A DNA stretch of 64,000 nt from Achatina immaculata (GCA_009760885.1 CM019716.1:13655702-13719701), one strand, 5' to 3'; shown: positions 39,066 through 52,298, counted from the stretch's first letter. Numbers and translations: made by a program. The notes: a model not told the origin generated them from the sequence alone.

Positions 39066-40732
39066 GATCTCCGTGCCCCCCATTAGAACAAGGGAAGTGA
39101 TACACTGACTGGACGTCCATCTCCGTGCCCCCCATTAAAACAAGGGAAGTGATACACTGACTGGACGTCCACCTCCGTGCCCCCCATTAGAACAAGGGAA
39201 GTGATACACTGACTGGACGTCCACCTCCGTGCCCCCCATTAGAACAAGGGAAGTGATACACTGACTGGACGCCCACCTCCGTGCCCCCCATTAGAACAGG
39301 GAAGTGATACACTGACTGGACGTCCACCTCCGTGCCCCCCATTAAAACAAGGGAAGTGATACACTGACTGGACGCCCACCTCCGTGCCCCCATTAAAACA
39401 AAGGAAGTGATACACTGACTGGACGTCCACCTCCGTGCCCCCATTAAAACAAGGGAAGCGATACACTGACTGGACGTCCACCTCCGTGCCCCCATTAAAA
39501 CAAAGGAAGTGATACACTGACTGGACGTCCACCTCCGTGCCCCCATTAAAACAAAGGAAGTGATACACTGACTGGACGTCCACCTCCGTGCCCCCATTAA
39601 AACAAGGAAGTGATACACTGACTGGACGTCCACCTCCGTGCCCCCATTAAAACAAGGGAAGTGATGCTTTGACTGGACGTCCACCTCCGTGCCCCCATTA
39701 AAACAAGGGAAGTGATACACTGACTGGACGCCCACCTCCGTGCTCCCATTAAAACAAGGGAAGCGATACACTGACTGGACGCCCACCTCCGTGCTCCCAT
39801 TAAAACAAGGGAAGCGATACACTGACTGGACGTCCACCTTCGTGCCCCCATTGAAACAAAGGAAGTGATACACTGACTGTATGCCCACCTCCGTGCCCCC
39901 CATTAAAACAAGGAAGCGATACACTGACTGGACGCCCACCTTCGTGCCGCCATTAAAACAAGGGAATGATGCACTGACTGGACGTCCACCTCCGTGCCCC
40001 CCATTAAAACAAGGGAAGCGATACACTGACTGGACGCCCACCTCCGTGTCCCCATTAAAACAAGGGAAGCGATACACTGACTGGACGTCCACCTCCGTGC
40101 CCCCATTAAAACAAGGAAGTGATGCACTGACTGGACGTCCACCTCCGTGCCCCCCATTAAAACAAGGGAAGTGATACACTGACTGGACGTCCACCTCCGT
40201 GACCCCCCCCCATTAAAACAAGGGAAGTGATACACTGACTGGACGTCCACCTCCGTGCCCCCCATTAGAACAAGGGAAATGATACACTGACTGGATGTCC
40301 ACCTCTGTGCCCCCCATTAAAACAAGGGAAGTGATACACTGACTGGACGTCCACCTCCGTGCCCCCCCATTAAAACAAAGGAAGTGATACACTGACTGGA
40401 CGCCCACCTCCGTGCCCCCCATTAAAACAAGGGAAGCGATACACTGACTGGACGCCCACCTTCGTGCCGCCATTAAAACAAGGGAAGTGATGCACTGACT
40501 GGACGTCCACCTCCGTGCCCCCCATTAAAACAAGGGAAGCGATACACTGACTGGACGCCCACCTCCGTGTCCCCATTAAAACAAGGGAAGTGATGCACTG
40601 ACTGGACGTCCACCTCCGTGTCCCCATTAAAACAAGGGAAGTGATGCACTGACTGTACGCCCACCTTCGTGCCCCCATTGAAACAAAGGAAGCGATACAC
40701 TGACTGGACGCCCACCTCCATGTTCCCCCTCC
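39066..40732. repeat. 51/52-bp minisatellite A, about 32 units
   Basis: Consensus contains AACAAGGGAAGTGATACACT, GACTGGACGTCCACCTCCGT and GCCCCCCATTAA. Unit length varies by 1-2 bp in the C run. Where units are 51 bp the frame persists (17 codons), giving a 335-codon open frame at 39187-40194 (minus) with peptide unit GGTEVDVQSVYHFPCFN. No start, splice or domain context supports a protein. Confidence 0.92.
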
Positions 40733-40745
40733 TCCCTCCTCCACT

Positions 40746-41280
40746 GCTCCCCTAACCAGGTATTATGACGTCTCGGGCAATCTTTTTTAAGCCATATGAA
40801 AGATACACCAAAGCAAAAGAAAAAATCCAATTACAGGATCAAGAAGTTAAAAATTGCCCACTTTTAACCATAAAAATCTTCCCCTACTTTTTTTTCTACC
40901 AAGAAAATGGTGCACATTGCACACGCCTCCTCACAGTTACACCTTTAAGTGTGCAACTATAAAACTTGTATGTTCACTTGCTCCTTATTTTATGATACAA
41001 AATACTTCTGATAACATTTTTATTCAAAAGGATTACCTACAGGGAAAAAATATGACCATATTCGTTTATTTTAACTTTTTCTATACAAAAACTGAAGAAC
41101 AATGAGTGACCATTTGTTCAAGTTAAACTAATGAGATATTGATCAATAAAATAAACTGTATTGCGATTTAAAATGAATACATGTAAACACGCATTTAAAA
41201 AAAATTCTATAGAATGAAACTTTTGTGCAAAAAAAAAAAATAATAACTATTCAAATAAAAAAAAACAAAGAATAAAAGAT
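40746..41280. other. spacer between minisatellite and mariner, no gene
   Basis: AT-rich; duplicated at 42900-43434. Short frames have no domain. Confidence 0.5.
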
Positions 41281-41281
41281 A

Positions 41282-42313
41282 CACACACACAAAGTCCGAC
41301 AATTAGGTAATGAGACTAATTCCATAAAAAATAAAATAAACAACAGTTGAAGATATAAAACCTGTATTTTATTCAAAGTAAGCCCCCTGTGCATTGATAC
41401 GATCTAACAAACACTGGAACGACCTCTGCAGTTCTTCTGTTGGTATGGTCCTCGATGTTACGGCCCTTTGGATATCATCAGTATCGTCAAAGAAGCGTCC
41501 TTTCAATGGTAACTTTAATTTTGGGAATAGAAAATAATCGCAGGGAGACAAATCTGGGGAATAGGGTGGAGGGTTGAGAACACACACTTGTTTTGGGGCC
41601 AACGATTCCTGTACAACTACTGCCCTGTGAGCCGGTGCATTATCATGAAGAAGGAAAAAACTGCCAGGTGTTGAATACTCGGCTCGGATTCCGAGAATCT
41701 TTTTCAATAGGCGTTTCAAAATACTTAAATAAACTTTGGCAATGGCAACCTGTCCCTCTGTAATAAATTCTTTGTGATTAACTCCTTTGCTGTCGTAGAA
41801 GCACACCAACATTGTCTTCACTTTCGACTTCTGAAGACGAAATTTGTTGCCTTTTGGTGATGATGATGACTTCCACTGAGCACTTTGGTGTTTAGTTGTG
41901 GGATCATAGCGGAAAATCCATGTTTCATCCTCTGCAACAATCAAATTTAAGAAATGTTTATTTCTGCGACACGTTTTGATAATGTCTTTTACGTACTCAA
42001 CATGCTGATGTTTTGGTCATCAGACAACACATGTGGTATAAACCGGCAAGCAACTTTTATCCTGACCAAATCTTCCACTAAAATTTTACGAGTGGTCTCT
42101 CGTTAACACCAAATTCATCTGCCATCATCCTCAAATTCAAACAACGATCTTCTTGTATCCGTTCTCTGACTTTTGCAATGAGTTCCTCATTACAAACAGA
42201 AATTGGGCGTCCATGTCTAGTTGCATTTGTAATCGTTTCCACACCACTTTTAAATCGTGAATACCACCTGAATATCTGTACAAGAGATAAACAATTATCT
42301 CCATAAACTGTCG
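41282..42313 (-). pseudogene. mariner copy 1, truncated at its 5' coding end
   Basis: Keeps the left terminus (CACACACACAAAGTCCGAC after TA) and the catalytic half of the transposase: VAEDETW, HDNAPAH and PPYSPDLSPCDY. It stops inside the helix-turn-helix region at the duplication breakpoint and runs into the minisatellite. Confidence 0.9.
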
Positions 42314-42314
42314 C

Positions 42315-42886
42315 CCCCCATTAGAACAAGGGAAGTGATGCTTTGACTGGACGTCCACCTCCGTGCCCCCCATTAAAACAAGGGAAGTGATACACTGACT
42401 GGACGCCCACCTCCGTGCCCCCCATTAAAACAAGGGAAGCGATACACTGACTGGACGCCCACCTCCGTGCTCCCATTAAAACAAGGAAGTGATACACTGA
42501 CTGGATGTCCACCTCTGTGCCCCCCATTAAAACAAAGGAAGTGATACACTGACTGGACGCCCACCTCCGTGCCCCCCATTAAAACAAGGGAAGCGATACA
42601 CTGACTGGACGCCCACCTTCGTGCCGCCATTAAAACAAGGGAAGTGATGCACTGACTGGACGTCCACCTCCGTGCCCCCCATTAAAACAAGGGAAGCGAT
42701 ACACTGACTGGACGCCCACCTCCGTGTCCCCATTAAAACAAGGAAGTGATGCACTGACTGGACGTCCACCTCCGTGTCCCCATTAAAACAAGGGAAGTGA
42801 TGCACTGACTGTACGCCCACCTTCGTGCCCCCCATTGAAACAAAGGAAGCGATACACTGACTGGACGCCCACCTCCATGTTCCCCC
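42315..42886. repeat. 51/52-bp minisatellite B, about 11 units
   Basis: Same unit as minisatellite A. The order of variants (TTCGTGCCGCC, CTCCGTGTCC, CATGTTCCCC) at its end matches the end of array A, as expected for a duplicated block. Confidence 0.92.
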
Positions 42887-43435
42887 TCCTCCCTCCTCCA
42901 CTGCTCCCCTAACCAGGTATTATGACGTCTCGGGCAATCTTTTTTAAGCCATATGAAAGATACACCAAAGCAAAAGAAAAAATCCACTTACAGGATCAAG
43001 AAGTTAAAAATTGCCCACTTTTAACCATAAAAATCTTCCCCTATTTTTTTTCTACCAAGAAAATGGTGCACATTGCACACGCCTCCTCACAGTTACACCT
43101 TTAAGTGTGCAACTATAAAACTTGTATGTTCACTTCCTCCTTATTTTATGATACAAAATACTTCTGATAACATTTTTATTCAAAAGGATTACCTACAGGG
43201 AAAAAATATGACCATATTCGTTTATTTTAACTTTTTCTATACAAAAACTGAAGAACAATGAGTGACCATTTGTTCAAGTTAAACTAATGAGATATTGATC
43301 AATAAAATAAACTGTATTGCGATTTAAAATGAATACATGTAAACACGCATTAAAAAAAATTCTATAGGATGAAACTTTTGTGCAAAAAAAAAAAATAATA
43401 ACTATTCAAATAAAAAAAACAAAGAATAAAAGATA

Positions 43436-44715
43436 CACACACACAAAGTCCGACAATTAGGTAATGAGACTAATTCCATAAAAAATAAAATAAACAACAG
43501 TTGAAGATATAAAACCTGTATTTTATTCAAAGTAAGCCCCCTGTGCATTGATACGATCTAACAAACACTGGAACGACCTCTGCAGTTCTTCTGTTGGTAT
43601 GGTCCTCGATGTTACGGCCCTTTGGATATCATCAGTATCGTCAAAGAAGCGTCCTTTCAATGGTAACTTTAATTTTGGGAATAGAAAATAATCGCAGGGA
43701 GACAAATCTGGGGAATAGGGTGGAGGGTTGAGAACACACACTTGTTTTGGGGCCAACGATTCCTGTACAACTACTGCCCTGTGAGCCGGTGCATTATCAT
43801 GAAGAAGGAAAAAACTGCCAGGTGTTGAATACTCGGCTCGGATTCCGAGAATCTTTTTCAATAGGCGTTTCAAAATACTTAAATAAACTTTGGCAATGGC
43901 AACCTGTCCCTCTGTAATAAATTCTTTGTGATTAACTCCTTTGCTGTCGTAGAAGCACACCAACATTGTCTTCACTTTCGACTTCTGAAGACGAAATTTG
44001 TTGCCTTTTGGTGATGATGATGACTTCCACTGAGCACTTTGGTGTTTAGTTGTGGGATCATAGCGGAAAATCCATGTTTCATCCTCTGCAACAATCAAAT
44101 TTAAGAAATGTTTATTTCTGCGACACGTTTTGATAATGTCTTTTACGTACTCAACATGCTGATGTTTTGGTCATCAGACAACACATGTGGTATAAACCGG
44201 CAAGCAACTTTTATCCTGACCAAATCTTCCACTAAAATTTTACGAGTGGTCTCTCGTTAACACCAAATTCATCTGCCATCATCCTCAAATTCAAACAACG
44301 ATCTTCTTGTATCCGTTCTCTGACTTTTGCAATGAGTTCCTCATTACAAACAGAAATTGGGCGTCCATGTCTAGTTGCATTTGTAATCGTTTCCACACCA
44401 CTTTTAAATCGTGAATACCACCTGAATATCTGTACAAGAGATAAACAATTATCTCCATAAACTGGTCGCATCAATTCAACTGTCTCAATGGTACTTTTTC
44501 CTAGTTTTAAATAGAATTTAATGCTAACATGACAATGCATCTCTAACTAGGTCAACAAAATGGCGGCTTGTTTGTCGTCTGCTTATCGGGCGGCGATGGA
44601 AAGTTGCCAGATTATAGATGAAGATTTCCTCTTTGGATTTCATGTTTTGTTTCATAGATAGCAGTTTTGTCTTGGCCATAATAAAATCAGTCTCATTACT
44701 TAATTTGTCGGACCT

Positions 44716-44725
<10 letters not shown>
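43436..44725 (-). pseudogene. mariner copy 2, full-length with two frameshifts
   Basis: 1290 bp between TA dinucleotides, with imperfect inverted termini (CACACACACAAAGTCCGACA and CACACACACAAGGTCCGACA). N-terminal helix-turn-helix frame at 44232-44540 (KLGKSTIETVELM, IFRWYSRFKSG, RHGRPISV); catalytic frame at 43523-44098 with D in VAEDETW, D in LLHDNAPAH and D in SPCDYF. The last two are separated by 34 residues, the mariner D34D signature. Two frameshifts between 44098 and 44260 separate the halves, so it is not active as read. Confidence 0.92.

Positions 44726-44768
<43 letters not shown>
44726..44768. repeat. (TA)n microsatellite at mariner terminus
   Basis: Begins at the TA of the mariner target site. 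Confidence 0.9.
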
Positions 44769-44771
<3 letters not shown>

Positions 44772-45391
44772 TGTTGACAGAAAATAACACAGTTTGGAAT
44801 CTTTAATCATCCATACTTAGTAAACTACGCACTATCAGTTGTTACACCACACACCATACATTTTGTGATGTTAATAGACTATGGTTTTGTAAAGCATGTT
44901 AGTTTATGATCTACATTAGCCTATATTTATTTAACTTACCTGCATCTGTTTTCACCGACAGTTAGATATATTTAATATAAGGGGAAATGGCGCATTTATT
45001 TTCACAAATTAAGACAAAAACATTATTGCAACCTCAAGATGAAAAAAAGACATTAGTAAACGTAAGAGTGCAAAAAGGTGAGGAAAAAGAATCCTTCGTA
45101 AATTATGAGCAAATGAAACTCAGGTAAAAAGGGGAAAAAAGTTGAAAAACAGTCATGCGATATATAAAATCTGTGACAATCTTCTGTGGTAACAGAATCA
45201 CGAGAGATTGTTCTTTTCCCTGAAGCTTTGCTCTATTTATATTTTCGTTAAACTGAAGATTAACTTCCGTGAGTTTTACAAGTGAGTGATGAAAGACAGA
45301 ACCTAAAGGAAAACGAACAAGAGCGTTGTCTGTGACGAATATGAGGAGTACCCCCCAAAATGTGAGGTTGGGCTTCAAGAGCCGCTTAACA
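44769..45391. other. no feature recognised
   Basis: AT-rich sequence. The minus frame at 45103-45396 has no recognisable domain. Confidence 0.4.
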
Positions 45392-45402
45392 AACACGAGT
45401 CT

Positions 45403-45623
45403 TCTTCTTCTTCTTATATCCTTCCCGTGCCGTTAAACGTCACACAGGGCTCGCATGGTAGTTCGCCAAGATTTCCTGTTTTTGGCGAGCTTTTCAACAT
45501 CATCAAGGGCTTTTATGGCTACTAAATTGGCCTCTCTTAACAATGTCGTCTTTAGAGTTTCGCGTGGTCGACCTCTTTTTCTTTGGCTTGTTGTGTTCCA
45601 CTTGACAGCTTTTTTAGGATACC
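45403..45623 (-). mobile_element. LINE family B tail, 5'-truncated
   Basis: Reads [37 protein letters not shown] on the minus strand, then the family B 3' end. Target-site duplication AACACGAGTCT/AACATGAGTCT (45392-45402, 45624-45634). Confidence 0.88.
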
Positions 45624-45679
45624 AACATGAGTCTACGTAAAGCATAAAAGCTATAACCCCACAATCCCCCTCAGGATTC

Positions 45680-45905
45680 TTCTAGAGCTCGGACTTGGGC
45701 AAATTTTTCCAGATTCTTTTTTAGCTCAGACTTGGGCAGATTCCTTTAGATTCTTTTTGAGTTCAGACTTGGACAGAGTCTTCTAGATTCTTCTATAGCT
45801 CAGACTTGGGCAGATTCTTATAGATTCTTCTAGAGCTAAGACTTGGGCATGTTCTTCTAGAGTCTTCTAGAGCTCAGACTTGGGTAGGTATTTATAGCTA
45901 TTCTC
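45680..45905. repeat. about 32-bp minisatellite, six to seven units
   Basis: Units share GAGCTCAGACTTGGGCAGA and TTCTTCTAGA with indels. Confidence 0.85.
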
Positions 45906-46529
45906 TAATCAGCGTGTTTCTCCCTCTATACAGTTGGATGTAGATCTCATGCAGTTTTGGCGCTGGTAACATCTTAACTCTTATAGCACCTAGCAACCTT
46001 TACAACACCCGACAATCTCTTGTGATCAAACATCACAGCTGTCAGATTTTATTAGGCACAATACAACCCACCACCTCCCCTCCCCTTTTACCATTTTCGG
46101 CAGTTTAAAAGTAGGAATCATCATCTTCGAAACAAAACCATGCGGCCGGAGTTTTTTTTTTTTTTAGCAGTTTATACAACTAAAAAACTACCGTGTTATG
46201 TGAAGTTACTCAGGTCTCCAGATTTTTCCTCAGGGTTTACGTCCACAGCATTCCTCGTGAACAAAGCAATCAATTATTTACACGGTCAAAGTACATCGAC
46301 CACGGCTTACTGTTATCACTCACGAAAAACTGAGGGAATTCACCTCAGACAAGATTCTACGAGTTTCGCTCTTTAGAATGACAAGACAGGATAAACCACT
46401 CAGTCTGAGACCAGCACGCGTGTAAACAACAGTTAATTACTCTTTTGGCTTTGAAAATTCTACCTTTGTACAATGTTCGTGCTGCTATTTGTCTGTGCTT
46501 ATGATACAGATACGCATTCTTAAAACCAG

Positions 46530-47018
46530 GGCTTCTCATATATATGAATTCTTTACACCAGGGTTATATATAATATACGGATTCTTTACACCAGGGTTTC
46601 TCATATATACGAATTTTTTACACCAGTATTTCTCATATATACGAATTCTTTATACCACGATTTCTCATATATACGGATTCTTTACACCAGGCTTTCTCAT
46701 ATATACCGATTCTTTACACCAAGGTTTCTCATATATATGAATTATTTATACCAGGGTGTCTCATATATACGGATTCTTTACACCAGAGTTTCTCATATAT
46801 ACGAATTCTTTACACCAGGGTTTCTCATATATATGAATTTGTTACACGAGTATTTCTCATATATATACGAATTCTTTATACCAAGGTTTCTCATATATAC
46901 GAATTCTTTACACCAAGGTTTCTCGTGTATACAAATTCATTACACCAGGGTTTTTCATACATACGAATTCATTACGCCAGTGTTTTTCATGTATACGAAT
47001 TCTTTAGACCGCAGTTTC
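46530..47018. repeat. 31-33-bp minisatellite, about 15 units
   Basis: Units share TTTCTCATATATACGAATTC and TTTACACCAGGG. Gives open frames of 83 and 137 codons with a YTNSLHQGFSYI-type repeat; judged noncoding. Confidence 0.9.
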
Positions 47019-47254
47019 TCTTTTTTTTTTCTATTCATAGCTCCTCTTTTTACAATTAATCCCGCACCCCAATTCTCTCTCTCTCCCCCCCCTCTTAACT
47101 ATCTAGGCGTCCCCCTCCTCAGTTATCCCCTTCCAGTTCTGATAATCTAGGAAAAAAAAGTTACTTGTGACGTATACTTGTCGCCCCCAGAAACTATGCC
47201 CTGGTCTGGTTAAATTAAATCTACTCTAACAGCTTCATGGACGTCTGCTTAATC

Positions 47255-47853
47255 CAGTGATTCTTAACCTTTGTCAATTCTCTCTCCGTCATGAGAACAG
47301 CTGTGAACTCTTCATTAAAAATAATCTTTAAATACAGCCCAGATGATGATTAAGATTTTTTTTTAAACTTCAGCTTATTCCATTTAATGGACCAGCTTCA
47401 CGTGAAGTGTCCTTTCCAGAACGTTGAGCCTCTCTGAATGCAATACGGTCTTGCGTAAGCTGACCAGCGTTTCGCAATGAGATATTCAGACTTTCCTTGA
47501 TGCCCTGAGTTCACCTGCGGTGAGGTCGTCCCTTTTTCTCTTTTGCCGGGCACTATGCCTTCTACTATCAGCCTCTCCAAACTTTTGTGTCTCTTGATGT
47601 GGCCGAGGTATCTCAGCTTTCTAATTCTGATGGTGTTTGCGAGCCAGTTCTCTGCGACACCTAATCCCGTTGGTATACCTAGATATTCCCATAATTTTTC
47701 ATTTCAGATGCTGTTATTCTCTTTTCTAGTGATTAGTTAAGTGTTCATGTTTCACATCCCTACCCCGCTATTGATGGTCCGTGAATCCCCCCGCCCAAAA
47801 AAAAAAAAAATCCATCCTCCGTAGCACAAAACCCCCCAGATTAAGAACCACTG
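47255..47853. mobile_element. hAT-like element carrying a LINE fragment
   Basis: Inverted termini CAGTGATTCTTAACC (left) and CAGTGGTTCTTAATC (right, inverted). Flanking 8-mers GCTTAATC/GCGTAACC match 6 of 8. The inside is mostly a LINE fragment. Confidence 0.6.
47400..47760 (-). mobile_element. LINE family E C-terminal fragment
   Basis: Minus frames read KLRYLGHIKRHKSLERLIVE and GIVPGKREKG, the usual GHI-R…LE-I-EG…KR-RG end of a non-LTR reverse transcriptase. Confidence 0.7.
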
Positions 47854-48488
47854 GCGTAACCAGCGTTCGATGAAATGAAGATTGGACGAGACACCCAGAA
47901 GTTTTTTTTTACATAACAAAAGAAAAACTGAACATTAGTTTCTTTTTACAGGATCTCATTTTCATCGTTTCGACCCTTCTTGTAGGGAAAGGTGGGAGAG
48001 GGTTTCAAAGTTTTAGCTGTGGCTAAATTTCATTTTCTTATGTGTGCATAAAATAAAGGGAAGGAGGTTGGAGGCTGGAGGTTGGAGGTTAGGGGGTGTG
48101 GTACGTTGTATTGTAAATGAGCAAACAACACTGGCAGAGTTGGTAGATCTTGCACGCCTATGAGAATCGATGCTAAAAGCGATATTTAGGGAGATTCTAA
48201 ATAACATTAAAAGCAGCACGTTTCTAAAATAGCCCTCTTTAGATATAATTTTATATAATATATAAAATAACAGAAAAAAATGTCCTTCCAGTTTCTTTCT
48301 ACAAAAATTTCTTATCAAAATGGTAGATCAAGAAAATTAACTCAGGAGTGAAAGAGTGAACCTTAATGGCTACCAGCTCAGATAAGGATGTAGGAATGAA
48401 TGTTAGTATGGAGGAATTAATAGCTGAATTCATGGATTCGTGGATGTATTTCACCGCAAGCGAAAATTTTCCTGACAAATCTGAAACC

Positions 48489-48499
<11 letters not shown>

Positions 48500-48520
<21 letters not shown>

Positions 48521-48650
48521 AGCATAGGCCACGGATAAAGGTCATCCCTGTTCTTGGAATTATTCTCTGCTTCCTTCCACGTGCATCCCTTGTCTCTGAG
48601 CACTGTCATAGTTTCTCTTCTCCAAGTAAGTCTAGGTCTAACCAACAACA
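48500..48650 (-). mobile_element. LINE tail fragment with (ATC)n/(ACC)n end
   Basis: Minus frame reads RPRLTWRRETMTVLRDKG and WKEAENNSKNRDDLYPW before a GAT/GGT repeat tail, a decayed LINE C-terminus. Confidence 0.5.
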
Positions 48651-48969
48651 AGGGGCCAAACTAATTCGTTTAGTTCTTGTCGAGAGCAGACCCATCATCA
48701 TTACTGTTTGTTAGTCTCGGTTCCGCCCCTGACTGAACCACGATCTCAGAGACAAAACATAAAAGAAAACACTCAACTAAACAATATAAGAGAACACTTC
48801 GCTACGTGGCTTTGGTGCCAGACTTTTCAACTGGCTCAGTCTATAGATAGATTTTTAAAAAAAGCAAACAACACTTCAAGGAACAAAAGTCTGTAGTTTT
48901 GTTTTTTATGTGAAGTGTGCAGAGTTGTAATTTTGGTTTGAGATTCCACCCCCACCCCTCTACTCCTAC

Positions 48970-48991
48970 ACCCCCCCCCCCCCCCCCCCCC
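48970..48991. repeat. poly-C run
   Basis: Over 20 consecutive C, next to an AC-rich stretch. Confidence 0.9.
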
Positions 48992-49318
48992 GTTAACTAC
49001 TTCCGTAGAAAACCTGGCATGAAAGCGGAACCATTTCATTTCGCGCTGTTTTGATAAAGATCGCAGCCTATCCATTCTCAGCTATTATATATATATAAGT
49101 AGTTTTGCTTTATTTCTTTCTTTTATTGTGCTCTTAATTTTTAAATACCCTACTCTTCGCATGCATTACCTTATCTAGCTTCTGGCGCCTTTGTTGTGTT
49201 TTGTCGGTATAAAAACAGAAAAGTGCTCCTGTTTGGTAGTTTAAGTAGCTTTCCACACTTTTGTGACCGCATTTCTGGATTTATATGCAAGGTCCCCTGA
49301 CAGGAATGTTGTAAAGTG

Positions 49319-49584
49319 CTACGGTTTCCCTTTGCCATGCCGTTAAGCCACATTGGTAGTACAGTGTTAAGGCCCCTATTTGCAAGACCTTCGGCACATG
49401 AAAGTCTGATGTGGTCAGTATCACGCCTGGCCCCAGATTTCTCTGGTATCCACTTTTAGAGGCTGGGCGGACCCTGGGGCCTTGGTGTGGTGGTTACCAG
49501 AAACAAATCCCTCTGCTGGGATTTGAACCCCGTACCTCCGAATTAGTAGACCGAGCGTCTAACCACTCAGCCAGTCGGGCCGTT
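49319..49584 (-). mobile_element. SINE family 1
   Basis: Reverse complement has GGCTGAGTGGTTAGACGCTC, box B-like GGTTCAAATCCCAGC, body GTGATACTGACCACATCAG and the 3' block. Target-site duplication TTGTAAAGTG/TTGTAAGGTG (49309-49318, 49585-49594). Confidence 0.88.
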
Positions 49585-49841
49585 TTGTAAGGTGGTGCAA
49601 AACTAATGTAGGGCCACACTGTCATATTGATTGACCGTTTAGCTGCGGTTAAATTTCCGTGTGCTCTCATCCACTACGGGCCCTCCTTAAAATTAAGGAG
49701 ACCCACCGGGCCCCACACTGGTACACTGGCTGCACCCCGTCTTATTGGACCTGTTTTTTGTTTATATTCACCATATGACTCAAGTCTAGGTAACCCTACA
49801 TAGCTTTGAAAACTTCTTTCTCCCTGTCGTTGAAGTTTACA

Positions 49842-50250
<409 letters not shown>

Positions 50251-50965
50251 CCACCCAATCCTTTGTCTGTATTACCTATCAACTGCATTCCACCCTCCTA
50301 TTTCCACTTTTCGTCTCCTATTCCCCAAAGAACAAAATCCACACCGAACACTATTACACCAGGTCACGTGCTGGCGACAGCAGAACTCATCACCGTCTGC
50401 TGACGTCACACTCCTACAGAGCCAAAAATCTCCATAAACCTGCGTGTAAACGCTACGAGAGAATTACCACCAACAGCAAAAGACAAGTTTTAATTAAAAC
50501 TCTGTAAATGGACTCTGCACTAATCGACCAGTTTTGAACGTGGCCAGCTGCGGACGATATGGCTCCTTTATCGTTTCCAGATGGTATCAAAGCGGTCAGA
50601 TGTTAAAGGAAACTGCCGCGCACCGTAGGCTGAATCAGCTACTTGTGAGAACGAGCCAGTGCACGAAGATCAAGGCGCTTTCATGTTTCTGTCACTCGTC
50701 CTCATTTTCTCAGATAGCACAACGGCCTTGCGCTGATTTGCCCTGCCTCGATGCGGCCCCTCCTGGCTCTTTGAGGTCCTCGCGATTGATGGATAAATGT
50801 TTTACAGATGCACACATGCTTACAGCCGACTATCATTTATACTAGTTGGTGTAAGTTTGTTGAAAATAGATAAGTAATCGGCATAGATCTGGCCCAGCCA
50901 TCATTACTTGAAGTATAAAAACACTGAGTATATATAAATACATGATATCACTGCAGATTACAGCT
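50251..50965. other. higher-GC unique stretch, no gene assigned
   Basis: A 103-codon plus-strand frame (50534-50845) has no recognisable domain. A TGACGTCA motif lies at 50401-50408. Could be exonic or regulatory, but nothing in the sequence decides it. Confidence 0.3.
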
Positions 50966-50980
50966 CTGTGGTTACAGACC

Positions 50981-50983
<3 letters not shown>

Positions 50984-51026
<43 letters not shown>

Positions 51027-51030
51027 TATA
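50984..51030. repeat. (TA)n microsatellite
   Basis: About 45 bp of TA repeat at the edge of a minisatellite. Confidence 0.95.
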
Positions 51031-51362
51031 GTTTCATGGTTACAGACCTCCAATGTATACATAGCTTTTACAGTTACATACCTCTATGGTGTATATAATT
51101 CTATGGTTACAGACCTACAGTGTATATATAACTCTACAGTTACAGACCTCCATTGTGTATATAACTCTATGGTTACAGACTTCCATGGTGTATATAACTC
51201 TATGGTTACAGACCTCCATGATGTATATAACTCTAAGGTTACAGACTACCATGATGTATATAACTCTAAGGTTACAGACTTCCATGGTGTATATAGTTCT
51301 ATGGTTACAGACTTCCATGATGTATATAGCTCTATGGTTACACACTACCATGGTATATATAC
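51031..51362. repeat. 33-bp minisatellite, about ten units
   Basis: Units share TATGGTTACAGACCTCCATG and GTGTATATAACTC. The 33-bp unit keeps frames open on both strands (up to 135 codons); noncoding. Confidence 0.92.
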
Positions 51363-52298
51363 TCTATCACTGTAAAATGTGGTTATGGTTTCGTGAAATA
51401 CACTGCTCTTCTACTGTCACTTTTTTTTTTAATTGAACATTTTGTGAAAAAAAAATCCAGTACACAAAATGCTTAAAGGAAAATAAATTAATTTTAATAT
51501 GTTGCAGTTAATCCTATGTTGATACATAAGAACAAATGATGAAAATGAGACTTAACGAATGAGGTTGTGTGTATTGAATGAGATAGACAAAGTTTACGCT
51601 GTTATAAAAGATGGGAACGAAATATTTCAAGACAACGCACAGAGAAAAAGGAAGAAGAAATGTTTTAAGCAGTCATCTTCCGGGAAGAAAAAGACTTCTG
51701 GGACAGGAGCTGGGCCCTCAGGCCTGTCTATGTTTGTCACTGGCAGACTTTTCAGTTTTAATCTGCTTGAGCATTAGTCAGCCTTTCATCAAGTTCACTT
51801 GGGCTGGTCTGGGTTCAAGACGATCTCAGCCTTTCCAGCCGTTCGCCTTTCAGCTCCAGCAGTGAGACAGGGGTTAAAAAAAACCCTTTAGCGAAGGGCT
51901 CAGCGTGAACTTTCCGCCCGCTATTGTTAACGTAACATTTCCGTGGATACACTACTTCTATTAAAACCGCTACTCATTTCATATCTTCTTGTGGAACCTT
52001 TAACTGATTGAGACAGATATTTTCCCCCCAACATCGATTTCGCTATTTTCCATATTTTCCTACTCTATCAGCAGCAAAATAAAGATTCCGAGACAGATAA
52101 TTCAATCATTCCACTAGTTTTATTTCTGGTACACATTTTAATTTACTTACAGGAATGGTATACTTTTCTGTCTTGTACTACGATAAGAAATAAATGTTCA
52201 CCTCTTTAAGTGTCAAAGAAAATACATCCAAGAACGCTCAAAAAAATTGTACTAAATACAACCGCCATTCATTTCCTTTAGTCAAGAAGTGACCAAAG
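51363..52298. other. no gene recognised
   Basis: Short plus frames at 51559-51865 show no domain or splice context. Confidence 0.35.

Larger units (their letters stand above)
40158..44463. repeat. 2.15-kb tandem duplication (minisatellite + spacer + mariner)
   Basis: Sequence from the end of the minisatellite through the mariner body occurs twice with an offset of 2154 bp (for example the same transposase frame at 41369-41944 and 43523-44098, identical over 191 codons). The junction near 42311-42314 fuses mariner to minisatellite. Only a few small indels separate the copies in the spacer. Confidence 0.92.

Noticed and set aside
39187..40194. 335-codon open frame with repeated GGTEVDVQSVYHFPCFN
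   Set aside because: It is the 51-bp minisatellite read in frame; the frame breaks whenever the C run changes length and there is no promoter, splice or domain evidence.
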